Both the position numbers and the translations under genes were made by a program. Positions 8,367 through 15,237 of a DNA stretch of 23,052 nt are shown one piece after another. The notes beneath the pieces are model-generated. The model was not told the origin of the DNA. It ran no database searches and worked only from the letters and a program-made list of their open reading frames with translations. How positions within the stretch are numbered: position 1 is the first letter of the stretch; each line of letters begins with the position of its first letter. Source of the stretch: Actinomycetes bacterium (GTDB taxonomy: Bacteria > Actinomycetota > Actinomycetes > Prado026); assembly GCA_025455945.1 (NCBI GenBank), contig JALOLN010000017.1, positions 1 to 23,052 of the forward strand. Reading direction: 5' to 3'.

Positions 8367-8372
8367 ATGGCC

Positions 8373-9752
8373 ATGACGACGACACTGCCCCGCCCCGCCG
8401 CGCGGGTCTCCCGCCCGACCGGCCCGCCCGGGATCGCGACGGTCGCCGGCCTGGCTTCACGCCGCCTGCCGTCGACCGAGGTGTTCACCCGGGTGGCGCA
8501 GGAGTACCCGCGGGTGGCGCACACCCGGATGTTCGGCGAGCACGTCTACTTCCTCACCCACCCGGACACGGTGCGCGAGGTCTACGTCACGAACGGCCGG
8601 TTCACCATCAAGGGCCGGGCGCTGCAACGGTCGAAAGTCTTGCTCGGGGAGGGCCTGCTCACCTCCGAGGGCGAGCTGTGGAAGCGGCAGCGGCGCCTGG
8701 TCCAGCCGGCCTTCCACGCGGCCCGGATCCGCACGTACGCCGAGCAGATGGTGACGACGACCCTCGAGCACGAGCGTGACGTCTGGCACGACGGCCGTGA
8801 GCTCGACCTGGTCGCTGACCTCTCGGCGCTGACCCTCACCGTGGTGGGCCGGACGCTGTTCGGTGCCGACCTCTCCGGTGACGCCGGCGACGTCGGGGCG
8901 GCGCTGACCGAGATCCTCACCCACTTCCAGCGGCAGGTGCTGCCGGGGGCGCAGCTCCTCGAGCGGCTCCCGCTGCCCGGAGTCCGCCGCGGGATGGCCG
9001 CGATCGCGCAGCTCGACGACGTCGTGCAGCGGCTGGTCGACGAGCACCGGGCCGCCGGGGACACCGGCGACGTGCTGTCGATGCTGCTCTCGGCGCGGGA
9101 CGACGCCGACGGCACCGGGATGGACGACCGCCAGGTGCGCGACGAGGTCATGACTCTCGTGCTCGCCGGGCACGAGACGACCGCGATGGCGCTGAGCTGG
9201 ACCTTCGCCCTGCTCGCCACCAACCCGGCCGCCGCCGTGGCGCTGCACGCCGAGCTCGACGACGTGCTCGGCGGCCGCGCCCCCACCTACGACGACCTGG
9301 GGCGGCTGCCCGTGACCACGGCCACCTTCGCCGAGTCGATGCGGCTCTACCCGCCCGCCTGGACGCTCGGCCGGCGGCTCACCGCCGACGTCGTCGTCGA
9401 CGGCTGGACGCTGCCGGCCGGCTCCCTGGTGCTCGCCTCGCAGTGGGTGCTGCACCGCGACCCCCGGTTCTGGCCCGACGCCGAGGAGTACCTGCCCCAG
9501 CGCTGGATCAACGGTGACGGCCGGTTCGACGAGTCGGCCCCCGGGCAGCCACGGACCGCCTGGTTCCCGTTCGGCCTCGGCCAGCGGATGTGCGTCGGGG
9601 AGCCCTTCGCCTGGGCCGAGGGCGTGCTCGTGCTCGCCACGCTCGCCCAGCACTGGGCGCCTGAGCTCACCGACGGCAGGGTCCCTGACGTCGACCCGGC
9701 GGTGACCCTGCGTCCGAAGGGCGGCCTGCCCGCGGTCCTGCGCCGCCGCTGA
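8373..9752 (+). CDS. Cytochrome P450 monooxygenase
   Basis: A 459-residue soluble heme-thiolate monooxygenase. Seen: the C-helix WKRQRR (103-108), the I-helix oxygen-activating AGHETT (265-270), the K-helix ESMR (321-324, ExxR) followed by LYPP, the PQRW meander, and the heme loop FGLGQRMCVG (400-409) with ligand Cys407. There is no membrane anchor. The overall layout resembles the CYP4/CYP102-like bacterial classes more than short CYP107-type proteins, but I cannot assign a family or substrate. The ATG at 8373 is preferred to the ATG at 8367 because it lies 7 nt from a -10 hexamer and neither has a Shine-Dalgarno. No ferredoxin or reductase gene is adjacent, so electrons must come from a partner elsewhere. 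Confidence 0.92.
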   Translation: MTTTLPRPAARVSRPTGPPGIATVAGLASRRLPSTEVFTRVAQEYPRVAHTRMFGEHVYFLTHPDTVREVYVTNGRFTIKGRALQRSKVLLGEGLLTSEGELWKRQRRLVQPAFHAARIRTYAEQMVTTTLEHERDVWHDGRELDLVADLSALTLTVVGRTLFGADLSGDAGDVGAALTEILTHFQRQVLPGAQLLERLPLPGVRRGMAAIAQLDDVVQRLVDEHRAAGDTGDVLSMLLSARDDADGTGMDDRQVRDEVMTLVLAGHETTAMALSWTFALLATNPAAAVALHAELDDVLGGRAPTYDDLGRLPVTTATFAESMRLYPPAWTLGRRLTADVVVDGWTLPAGSLVLASQWVLHRDPRFWPDAEEYLPQRWINGDGRFDESAPGQPRTAWFPFGLGQRMCVGEPFAWAEGVLVLATLAQHWAPELTDGRVPDVDPAVTLRPKGGLPAVLRRR

Positions 9753-9792
9753 CCGCCCAGGTGGCCGAAGGCCCCCGACAGCGACCGGGCGG
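9753..9792. terminator. Terminator-like nested hairpin after the P450 gene
   Basis: CCGCCC (9753-9758) can pair with GGGCGG (9787-9792), enclosing GGCC-GAA-GGCC (9763-9773). It starts directly after the P450 stop codon and has no U-tract. The rest of the convergent gap, to 9905, holds only a short CAGCC/GGCTG repeat pair around 9815-9835, and I see no gene in it. Confidence 0.25.
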
Positions 9793-9905
9793 CCATGATC
9801 GACACGCGCACAGCCTTCGATAGGTGGCTGGCGAACGCAGCCGACAGCCGCTGAGTGCGGTGCCGAACCCGTTGACCCATCCGGGCTGTTCCGACTCCCA
9901 CCGCT

Positions 9906-11189
9906 TCAGGCAACTGCTGCCGGGGCTCGGGCCGGCGGCCGCGTACGTCGTCGCCGGGGCGCCCGACTCGTCCCCGTCCAGGGAGTGCCATCGGGGTGGG
10001 CGAACGCCCACCCACCGCCTCCGTGGGTGCCGCCCCGAGCGCGGGTGATGGCCAGGTCGTGGTGGTGGACGAGGCGGTGGTGGTAGCGGCAGAGCAGGCA
10101 CAGGTTGTCCAGGGCGGTGGTACCGCCACGGGTCCACCACACGATGTGGTGGGCCTCGCACCAGGTGGCCGCGCGACCGCACCCGGGGAACACGCACGAC
10201 CGGTCCCGGGCGATGACCGCCAGCCGCAGCCGCACCGGAACGGTTCGCGTCGTCCGGCCGACGTCCAGCAGATGACCCTCGTCGTCCCAGGTGATGGGCG
10301 TGAGGGCGCAGTCGCAGGCCAGCATCCCCGCCGCGCTGCCGCTGACGGCGAGGCCGCCGGGCACCAGCTCGGCGGCCGGGGCGCCCGTGGCCCCGGCCAC
10401 CGTGGCAGGGGTCACGTGCAGCAGCAGCTGCGGGCGCAGCCCACCGGCCCGGGGCACCTCGCCGGCCTCCAGGGCGCCGTGGGCCAGGTCGACCAGGGCG
10501 TCGGCCCGCACCTGCGTGATGCTGCGCTCCTCCCCAGCGGTGCCGAGGGCAGCCCCCACGACCGAGTCCAGGGCCGCCGCCAGTGTCGCGCCACCGACGG
10601 GGTCGAGCAGACCCTCCAGGTGCCACATCCCACCGAACGTCTGGGCGAGGGTCACCCGCCGCTGGGCGTAGGCGTCAGCCTCGGCCGCGACCACGCCAGC
10701 GGAATCCACCCCGTGCGCCCAGGACGCCAGCAGCCGGCCCAGGTCCTGCACCGAGACGCTGGCGGCGACCTCGACGAGGGTGGCCTCTCCACCGACGGAC
10801 GCCACCGCCGCCCGCCGCGCGGTGGTGGCCAGCCCGTGCCGGGCCAGCGCCACCGCATGCCCCCACGAGAGCCGACCCGCCCACAGCGCCTGCCGAGTCG
10901 CGGGCAGCTCGGCGTGCAGCGCCCGCGCGGTGCGCACCACCGCCCCCGCCTCGCCCCCGCTGACGCCGAGCACCTCACGGGCCCAGGCCTGCACCGAGGC
11001 CGCCCCCGACAGCCGCCACGCGCCCGAGGCGTCGACCTCGGCCAGCGCGTCCGCGCGCAGCGCGCACAGCCGCTCGAGCCCCTGCTGCGCCAGCTCGACC
11101 GCCTCAGGCCCAGCCCCGGGCCCCACCTCGAACCACGACGGCGGCGCGGCGACCAGCAGCTCCAGCGCAGCCCGCACGCGTCGGTCCAC
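9906..11189 (-). CDS. DUF222 (13E12-type) HNH endonuclease family protein
   Basis: A 427-residue member of the 13E12/DUF222-HNH family, which occurs in many copies in actinobacteria. Seen: a long Ala-rich helical DUF222 region (about 20-300, with WAREVLGVSGGEAGAVVRTAR and the family's HAVALARHGL segment) and a C-terminal HNH nuclease domain. That domain has CVFPGCGR, then CEAHHIVWWTRGGTTALDNL in outline, then LCRYHHRLVHH, giving the paired cysteines and the His-His-Asn-His core. It probably cuts or nicks DNA; the target and role are unknown. The GTG at 11189 is chosen because GGGGG lies just upstream and a longer frame would cover the SOS box. In M. tuberculosis 13E12 genes are induced by DNA damage, which fits the LexA-like box here. 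Confidence 0.88.
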   Translation of the reverse strand: MDRRVRAALELLVAAPPSWFEVGPGAGPEAVELAQQGLERLCALRADALAEVDASGAWRLSGAASVQAWAREVLGVSGGEAGAVVRTARALHAELPATRQALWAGRLSWGHAVALARHGLATTARRAAVASVGGEATLVEVAASVSVQDLGRLLASWAHGVDSAGVVAAEADAYAQRRVTLAQTFGGMWHLEGLLDPVGGATLAAALDSVVGAALGTAGEERSITQVRADALVDLAHGALEAGEVPRAGGLRPQLLLHVTPATVAGATGAPAAELVPGGLAVSGSAAGMLACDCALTPITWDDEGHLLDVGRTTRTVPVRLRLAVIARDRSCVFPGCGRAATWCEAHHIVWWTRGGTTALDNLCLLCRYHHRLVHHHDLAITRARGGTHGGGGWAFAHPDGTPWTGTSRAPRRRRTRPPARAPAAVA

Positions 11190-11212
11190 GCCGCACCCCC
11201 TTCGGATCGGAG

Positions 11213-11228
11213 TCGAACACCTGTACGA
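11213..11228 (-). promoter_or_regulatory. LexA (SOS) box upstream of the HNH gene
   Basis: Read on the gene strand the site is TCGTACAGGTGTTCGA. It matches the actinobacterial SOS consensus TCGAACnnnnGTTCGA at every fixed position but one (T for A at position 4). It sits 24-39 nt before the GTG, where LexA would block transcription. It is the centre of a larger imperfect inverted repeat, 11204-11236, whose arms agree over 11 bp apart from one unpaired G. DNA-damage control of 13E12 genes through LexA is known in mycobacteria. Confidence 0.7.
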
Positions 11229-11277
11229 CTCGATCCTCCCCTGCCCGCCGGCGCCGGACCAGCCCCCTGCTGCAGCC

Positions 11278-11313
11278 TGTGGACACCGCGCGCCACCGAC
11301 CACCTGTGGACGA
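11278..11313 (-). repeat. Two DnaA-box-like direct repeats
   Basis: On the minus strand GTGTCCACA (11278-11286) and TCGTCCACA (11305-11313) each differ by one base from the actinobacterial DnaA box TTGTCCACA. They have the same orientation and a 27-bp period, and share a 9-bp core CCTGTGGAC on the plus strand. They lie between the hydrogenase protease stop and the HNH promoter. A chance pair is possible. Confidence 0.35.
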
Positions 11314-11327
11314 CGTGGGTCGGCCGG

Positions 11328-11780
11328 CTACCCCGCCCGCGCGGCCGCGAGCACCGCCTCGACAGCGGACGGCACCGCGCCCCCCACCGCAGGGGTCAGC
11401 CCGGCGCCGACGTCGAAGCAGCTGCCGACCACGCCCACGAGCACCAGCCGCCCGGGCAGCCGCCCGAGCACCCGCCCGAGGGCCACGGCTTCGGCGACGC
11501 CCAGGCCGTGGCTGCTCGTCGCCGGCCCCGCCGGCACGGGGTCGGCCGCGGACACGTCGAGCACCCGCAGGGTGCCGGGTGGGTCGTCGCTGCGCAGCGC
11601 GTCGACGACGACGACCACGTTCTCGCCGGACCAGCAGTCGAGCAGCCCCCCGGCATCACCGGCCAGCTCGACCACGCGGACCTCCGGGGCGGCCTCGCGC
11701 ACTGCCCCCGCGACGGCGTGCCCCACCCCGTCGTCTCCGCGCACCGGGTCGCCGACGCAGACGACGAGGGGGCGGCTCAC
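11328..11780 (-). CDS. [NiFe]-hydrogenase C-terminal maturation endopeptidase
   Basis: A 150-residue HybD/HycI/HoxW-family protease. It removes the C-terminal tail of the hydrogenase large subunit once nickel is in place. Seen: N-terminal VCVGDPVRGDDGVG (7-20), with Asp17 at the position of the first metal-sensing acid, VVVVVDALRSD with Asp60, SSHGLG with His91, and GSCFDVGAGLTPAV near the end. The three expected nickel-sensing residues are therefore present. The GTG at 11780 overlaps the large-subunit TGA (GTGA), so it is translated together with its own substrate, whose tail is 9 residues long. It is the last gene of the hydrogenase operon. Confidence 0.92.
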   Translation of the reverse strand: MSRPLVVCVGDPVRGDDGVGHAVAGAVREAAPEVRVVELAGDAGGLLDCWSGENVVVVVDALRSDDPPGTLRVLDVSAADPVPAGPATSSHGLGVAEAVALGRVLGRLPGRLVLVGVVGSCFDVGAGLTPAVGGAVPSAVEAVLAAARAG

Positions 11781-13117
11781 TCGCGCTCGACGCGGACGTC
11801 GAGGAAGTGGGTGGCGCAGGAGATGCAGGGATCCCAATTCCGGACCGCCTGCTCGCAGCGGTGGGTGAGCTCGGCCAGCGGCAGGTCGAGCCCGTCGACG
11901 ACGACGCCACGGATGTCGTCCTCGATGGCCGCCTGGTTCTGCGACGTCGGCGGGACGATGCGCGCGTCCAGCAGGGTGCCGTCGCTCGCCAGCCGGTAGC
12001 GGTGGAGCAACAGCCCGCGGGGAGCCTCGGTCACGCCGAACCCGACGGCGGCCCGCGGGCGCACCTCGACCGCCGGCGGGTCGGGCGGCTCGTAGCCGTC
12101 GATGATCCGCAGCGCCTCGTCAAGGGCGTAGACGAGCTCGACGGCGCGGACGACGATGCTGCGGAAGGGGTTGCGGCAGACCGCTCCGAGCCCCGCCGCA
12201 CGGGCTGCCTCGGCGGCCAGCGGCGACAGCCGGTCGGCGTTCAGCGCATACCGGGCCAGCGGGCCCACGGCGTACTTGCCCGGGCCGCGGCCGCGCAGGT
12301 GCGCGTGCAGGGCCGTCGAGTGCTGCACGTGGTCCTCGGCCACGACGTGGTCGTAGTCCCTGGCGTCGAGGTCGAAGCCGGCACCGGCGGAGTCGGTGCG
12401 GCCGGGGACGCCGCTGGACACCACGCGGCCCCGCTCGAGCGGGTAGCCCGTCGCCGGGCGCAGCGCGACGTACTCGAAGGGCTGGTCGAGGTCGGGGAAC
12501 TCCAGCCCGGCCACCCACTGCACGACCTCCAGGGCGGCATCCCGGGCGCGGTGCAGCGGCTCGACGTGCTCGCGCACCTCGGCGAGCGTGGGGGCTCGGT
12601 GGAAGCCGCCGACCCGCACGTTGACGGGGTGCACGGCGCGGCCGCCCACGAGCGTCATGAGGTCGTTGCCCGCCTTCTTGATGGCCAGACCCCGTTCGAC
12701 CTCGGCGCGGTGGTCGGCGGCCATGGCGATCGCGCTGTCGTAGCGCAGGAAGTCGGGCGCGTGCAGCAGGTGGATGTGCAGCGCGTGGCTCTCGATCCAC
12801 TCCCCGCAGTAGAGCAGCCGGCGCAGCGCCCAGACGGTCTCGGGCACCTGCACCCCGCAGGCGTCCTCGATGGCCTGGCAGGAGCTCATCTGGTAGGCGA
12901 CCGGGCAGATCCCGCAGATCCGGGCGGTGATGTCCGGCGGCTCGGTGTAGCTGCGCCCCCGCAGGAAGCCCTCGAAGAACCGGGGCGGCTCGTAGATGTC
13001 GAGGCCCACCTCGACGACCCGGCCGTCGCGGACCCGGGCCCGCAGCCCACCCTCCCCCTCGACCCGGGAGAGGGCCCGCACCCGCAGCGTGGCCTGCAGC
13101 GTCCGTTCATGCGTCAT
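11777..13117 (-). CDS. hyhL: Group 3b-type [NiFe]-hydrogenase large (catalytic) subunit
   Basis: A 446-residue catalytic subunit holding the NiFe(CN)2CO site that splits or forms H2. Seen: the N-terminal nickel ligands in RICGIC (Cys68, Cys71) and the C-terminal pair in DPCISCATH (Cys431, Cys434), with His437 as the cleavage residue. A 9-residue tail (FLDVRVERE) follows, to be removed by the adjacent protease. SRVEGEGG near residue 17 is the usual L0-like motif. The length is that of the cytoplasmic alpha subunits of group 3 enzymes, shorter than periplasmic group 1 subunits. The ATG at 13117 lies 11 bp inside the small-subunit gene. The gene set around it (FAD subunit, dicluster subunit) assigns group 3b; a different group 3 assignment is less likely. 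Confidence 0.93.
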   Translation of the reverse strand: MTHERTLQATLRVRALSRVEGEGGLRARVRDGRVVEVGLDIYEPPRFFEGFLRGRSYTEPPDITARICGICPVAYQMSSCQAIEDACGVQVPETVWALRRLLYCGEWIESHALHIHLLHAPDFLRYDSAIAMAADHRAEVERGLAIKKAGNDLMTLVGGRAVHPVNVRVGGFHRAPTLAEVREHVEPLHRARDAALEVVQWVAGLEFPDLDQPFEYVALRPATGYPLERGRVVSSGVPGRTDSAGAGFDLDARDYDHVVAEDHVQHSTALHAHLRGRGPGKYAVGPLARYALNADRLSPLAAEAARAAGLGAVCRNPFRSIVVRAVELVYALDEALRIIDGYEPPDPPAVEVRPRAAVGFGVTEAPRGLLLHRYRLASDGTLLDARIVPPTSQNQAAIEDDIRGVVVDGLDLPLAELTHRCEQAVRNWDPCISCATHFLDVRVERE

Positions 13118-13901
13118 GGTGCGCGGCCTCCTTCGCGAACGCGGGCGCCGCGGTGTTGAACAGCCGGAACAGCCGGGCGACGTCACGTCCCGGCATCCCC
13201 AGCTCACGAGCCCGGTCCGCGACCGCGGCGGTGTTGGCGCCGTCGACGGGCCCGAAGCAGCCGTAGCAGCCACGGTGGTACGCCGGGCAGATCGCCCCGC
13301 ACCCGGCGCGCGTCACCGGGCCCAGGCACGGCGTCCCGGGGGCCACCGTCACGCACACTGTGCCCCGGCGCTTGCACTCCACACAGACGCTGTGCTGCGG
13401 CAGCCGCACCGGGCGGTCCTGGATGAACGCCGTCAGCACCTCGACGAGCTGCCCACGGTCCACCGGGCAGCCGGTGAGCTCGAGGTCCACGGTGACGTGG
13501 GCCGAGATCGGCGTCGATCGGGACAGCGTCGCGAGGTACTCCGGGTGCGCGTACACGGTGCGCTGGAGCGCCGCCACGTCCATGAGGTCGCGCAGCGCCT
13601 GGATCCCGCCGAAGTTCGCGCAGGCCCCGATGGCCACGAGGCGGCGCGACTGCTGCCGGACCTGCTGTACCCGCCGGGCGTCGTCCGGCGTCGTCACCGA
13701 CCCCTCGACGAGGGACAGGTCGTACGGACCCTTGATCACCGCGCTGGAGGCCTCGAGGAAGTTCGCGATCTCGATCTCCCCGGCGAGCGGCAGCAGCTCC
13801 TCCTCGAGGTTCAGCACGCTGAGCTGGCAGCCGTCGCACGAGGCGAACTTCCACACGGCCAGCTTCGGCCGCCGGGCACGGGCGGGGCTGCGGGTGGGCA
13901 T
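13107..13901 (-). CDS. hyhS: Group 3b-type [NiFe]-hydrogenase small subunit
   Basis: A 264-residue electron-transfer subunit. The proximal [4Fe-4S] cluster ligands are Cys22 and Cys25 (SCDGCQ), Cys94 (GACANFGG) and Cys145 (TGCP). Downstream cysteines at 173, 176, 183, 192, 201, 205, 212 and 215 (CVECKRRGTVC, PCLGP, GCGAIC, GCYGC) can bind the medial and distal clusters. There is no Tat signal (no RRxFxK before residue 20), so the enzyme is cytoplasmic, as expected for group 3. The start lies 1 bp after the stop of the FAD subunit gene, and the 3' end overlaps the large-subunit start by 11 bp. It passes electrons between the NiFe site and the FAD and dicluster subunits. Confidence 0.92.
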   Translation of the reverse strand: MPTRSPARARRPKLAVWKFASCDGCQLSVLNLEEELLPLAGEIEIANFLEASSAVIKGPYDLSLVEGSVTTPDDARRVQQVRQQSRRLVAIGACANFGGIQALRDLMDVAALQRTVYAHPEYLATLSRSTPISAHVTVDLELTGCPVDRGQLVEVLTAFIQDRPVRLPQHSVCVECKRRGTVCVTVAPGTPCLGPVTRAGCGAICPAYHRGCYGCFGPVDGANTAAVADRARELGMPGRDVARLFRLFNTAAPAFAKEAAHHDA

Positions 13902-13902
13902 G

Positions 13903-14778
13903 TCAGCGCTCCCGGATGACGAGCAGGGGGGCCGCGGTGTCCCACGAGACCACCGGGCCGTCGGTGCAGACGAACAACGGGCCGAGCTGGCAGTGACCGC
14001 ACAGCCCGACGCCGCAGAGCATCGCGCGTTCCAGCGACACCCGGACCCGGGACGCCGGCACCCCGCGGTCGACCAGCGCCGTCGCGGTCAGCCGCATCAT
14101 CACCTCGGGGCCGCAGACCAGCGCCAGCGTGGTGCCCGGGTCGAACGGTGCCCGGCCGACCAGGTCGGTGACGACGCCGACCCGGCCGCGCCACCCAGCC
14201 TCGGCGTAGTCGGCGGTGTGCTCGAGGACGACGTCGCGGCGACGGCGCAGCCGATCCAGCTCGCGGGAGAACAGCAGGTCCCGCGGGGTGCGGGTGCCGT
14301 AGAGCAGGACAACGTTGCGGTAGCGGTCCCGCGCCGCGAGCACCTGGAGCAGCGCCGGGCGCAGCGGGGCGAGCCCGATGCCGCCGGCGACGAGGACGAC
14401 GTCCCCGCCGACGCCGTCCTCGGCGTCCCAGGCGGTGCCGTAGGGGCCCCGCAGCAGCAGCTCGTCCCCGGGCCGCAGCCCGCACAGCAGCCGGGTGACC
14501 CCACCGACGTCGCGGACGGTGTGCTCGACCGTCCCCGCCGCCGGGGCGCCGCCGCTCACCGAGATCGGCACCTCACCCGTCCCCAACGGGCCGAGCATGT
14601 CGAACTGGCCGGGCCGGTACTCCAGCGCCGGGTCGCCGGGAGGCAGCCGCAGCGCCAGCGTCACCGTGTCCCTGGTCTCACGGTGCACGCGCTCCACGCG
14701 CACCACGCGAGGGACCAGCGGGCCGGCGGCTGGTGCTGCCGCCGCGGCGGCGCGGGGCAGCTCAGCGAGGGACGCCAT
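13903..14778 (-). CDS. hyhG: Hydrogenase FAD/NAD(P)-binding [2Fe-2S] subunit
   Basis: A 291-residue ferredoxin-NADP reductase-like subunit (HydG/HyhG, PyrK-related). Seen: an FAD-binding barrel with YRPGQFDML (54-62) and PISVSG (71-76), a nucleotide-binding domain beginning VVLVAGGIGLAPLRP (127-141) with VCGPEVMM (221-228), and a C-terminal [2Fe-2S] site with Cys255, Cys260, Cys263 and Cys271 (CGVGLCGHC...CTDGP). It exchanges hydride with NAD(P)H and electrons with the hydrogenase. The N-terminus has an Ala/Pro-rich extension of about 20 residues. The ATG at 14778 overlaps the end of the cyclic-nucleotide-binding-like gene by 17 bp, so the two are coupled. NADP rather than NAD is expected for 3b enzymes, but the sequence alone does not settle this. 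Confidence 0.92.
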   Translation of the reverse strand: MASLAELPRAAAAAAPAAGPLVPRVVRVERVHRETRDTVTLALRLPPGDPALEYRPGQFDMLGPLGTGEVPISVSGGAPAAGTVEHTVRDVGGVTRLLCGLRPGDELLLRGPYGTAWDAEDGVGGDVVLVAGGIGLAPLRPALLQVLAARDRYRNVVLLYGTRTPRDLLFSRELDRLRRRRDVVLEHTADYAEAGWRGRVGVVTDLVGRAPFDPGTTLALVCGPEVMMRLTATALVDRGVPASRVRVSLERAMLCGVGLCGHCQLGPLFVCTDGPVVSWDTAAPLLVIRER

Positions 14779-15229
14779 GGCTGTACACGTCCAGCAGCCG
14801 CAGCCGCGTCGCGAGCAGGCGGCGCTGCATGATCTCGGCGAACCGCTTCATCATCGCGTACCCGAAGGCCGGGTCCGCGTCGCACTTGCCGCGCAGACAG
14901 GTGCCGTCCAAGGCGATGGCCGAGGTGTCGATCACCGCCCGGGCGTCGAACGTCCAGCGGTACGGCGGGAACAGCCACGACCAGCCGAGGACGTCGCCGT
15001 CATGGGCAGTCTCGATCGTCACCCCGCCGGTCGCCGGGCCGTAGATCTGGACGGCCACCGAGCCGTGGCGCAGCACGTAGAACCGGTCCGCCGGCTCCCC
15101 CTCGCGGAAGACGTCCTCGCCCGGACGGAAGTGGACGATGCGGCCGCAGCCGGCGACCAGCTCCACCCACTGCGGCTCGAGGTCACGGAAGAAGGGGTGC
15201 TCGGCGAGCACCGCCTCGATCGTCTGCAT
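14762..15229 (-). CDS. Stand-alone cyclic-nucleotide-binding-like domain protein in the hydrogenase operon
   Basis: A 155-residue protein that is essentially one CAP-effector-like beta-barrel (about 5-112: HPFFRDLEPQWVELVAG, FRPGEDVFREGEPADRFYVLRHGSVAV) followed by a C-helix and a short tail. It has no helix-turn-helix, so it is not a CRP/FNR transcription factor. In the phosphate-binding cassette the usual G-E-x-x-L-L is replaced by GWSWLFPPYRWTFDARA (82-98): the ribose-binding Glu is a Trp and the R-[ST]-A that follows is altered, although Arg91 remains. Canonical cAMP binding is therefore unlikely. Its place between hyhB and hyhG, with an 8-bp gap and a 17-bp overlap, argues that it serves the hydrogenase as a subunit, chaperone or ligand sensor. 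That role is inferred. Confidence 0.85.
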   Translation of the reverse strand: MQTIEAVLAEHPFFRDLEPQWVELVAGCGRIVHFRPGEDVFREGEPADRFYVLRHGSVAVQIYGPATGGVTIETAHDGDVLGWSWLFPPYRWTFDARAVIDTSAIALDGTCLRGKCDADPAFGYAMMKRFAEIMQRRLLATRLRLLDVYSHGVPR

Positions 15230-15237
15230 GACGCCTC

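Noticed and set aside
9906..11189. The HNH gene as part of an insertion sequence, intron or intein
   Set aside because: No terminal inverted repeats, target duplications, reverse transcriptase or intein splice residues were seen. It is an intact free-standing DUF222/HNH gene.
9996..11999. A long plus-strand open frame opposite the HNH, protease and large-subunit genes
   Set aside because: No recognisable domain, Gln/Arg/His/Pro-rich composition, and it covers three convincing genes on the other strand.
14762..15229. CRP/FNR-family transcription factor
   Set aside because: The protein ends about 40 residues after the barrel, with no helix-turn-helix domain.
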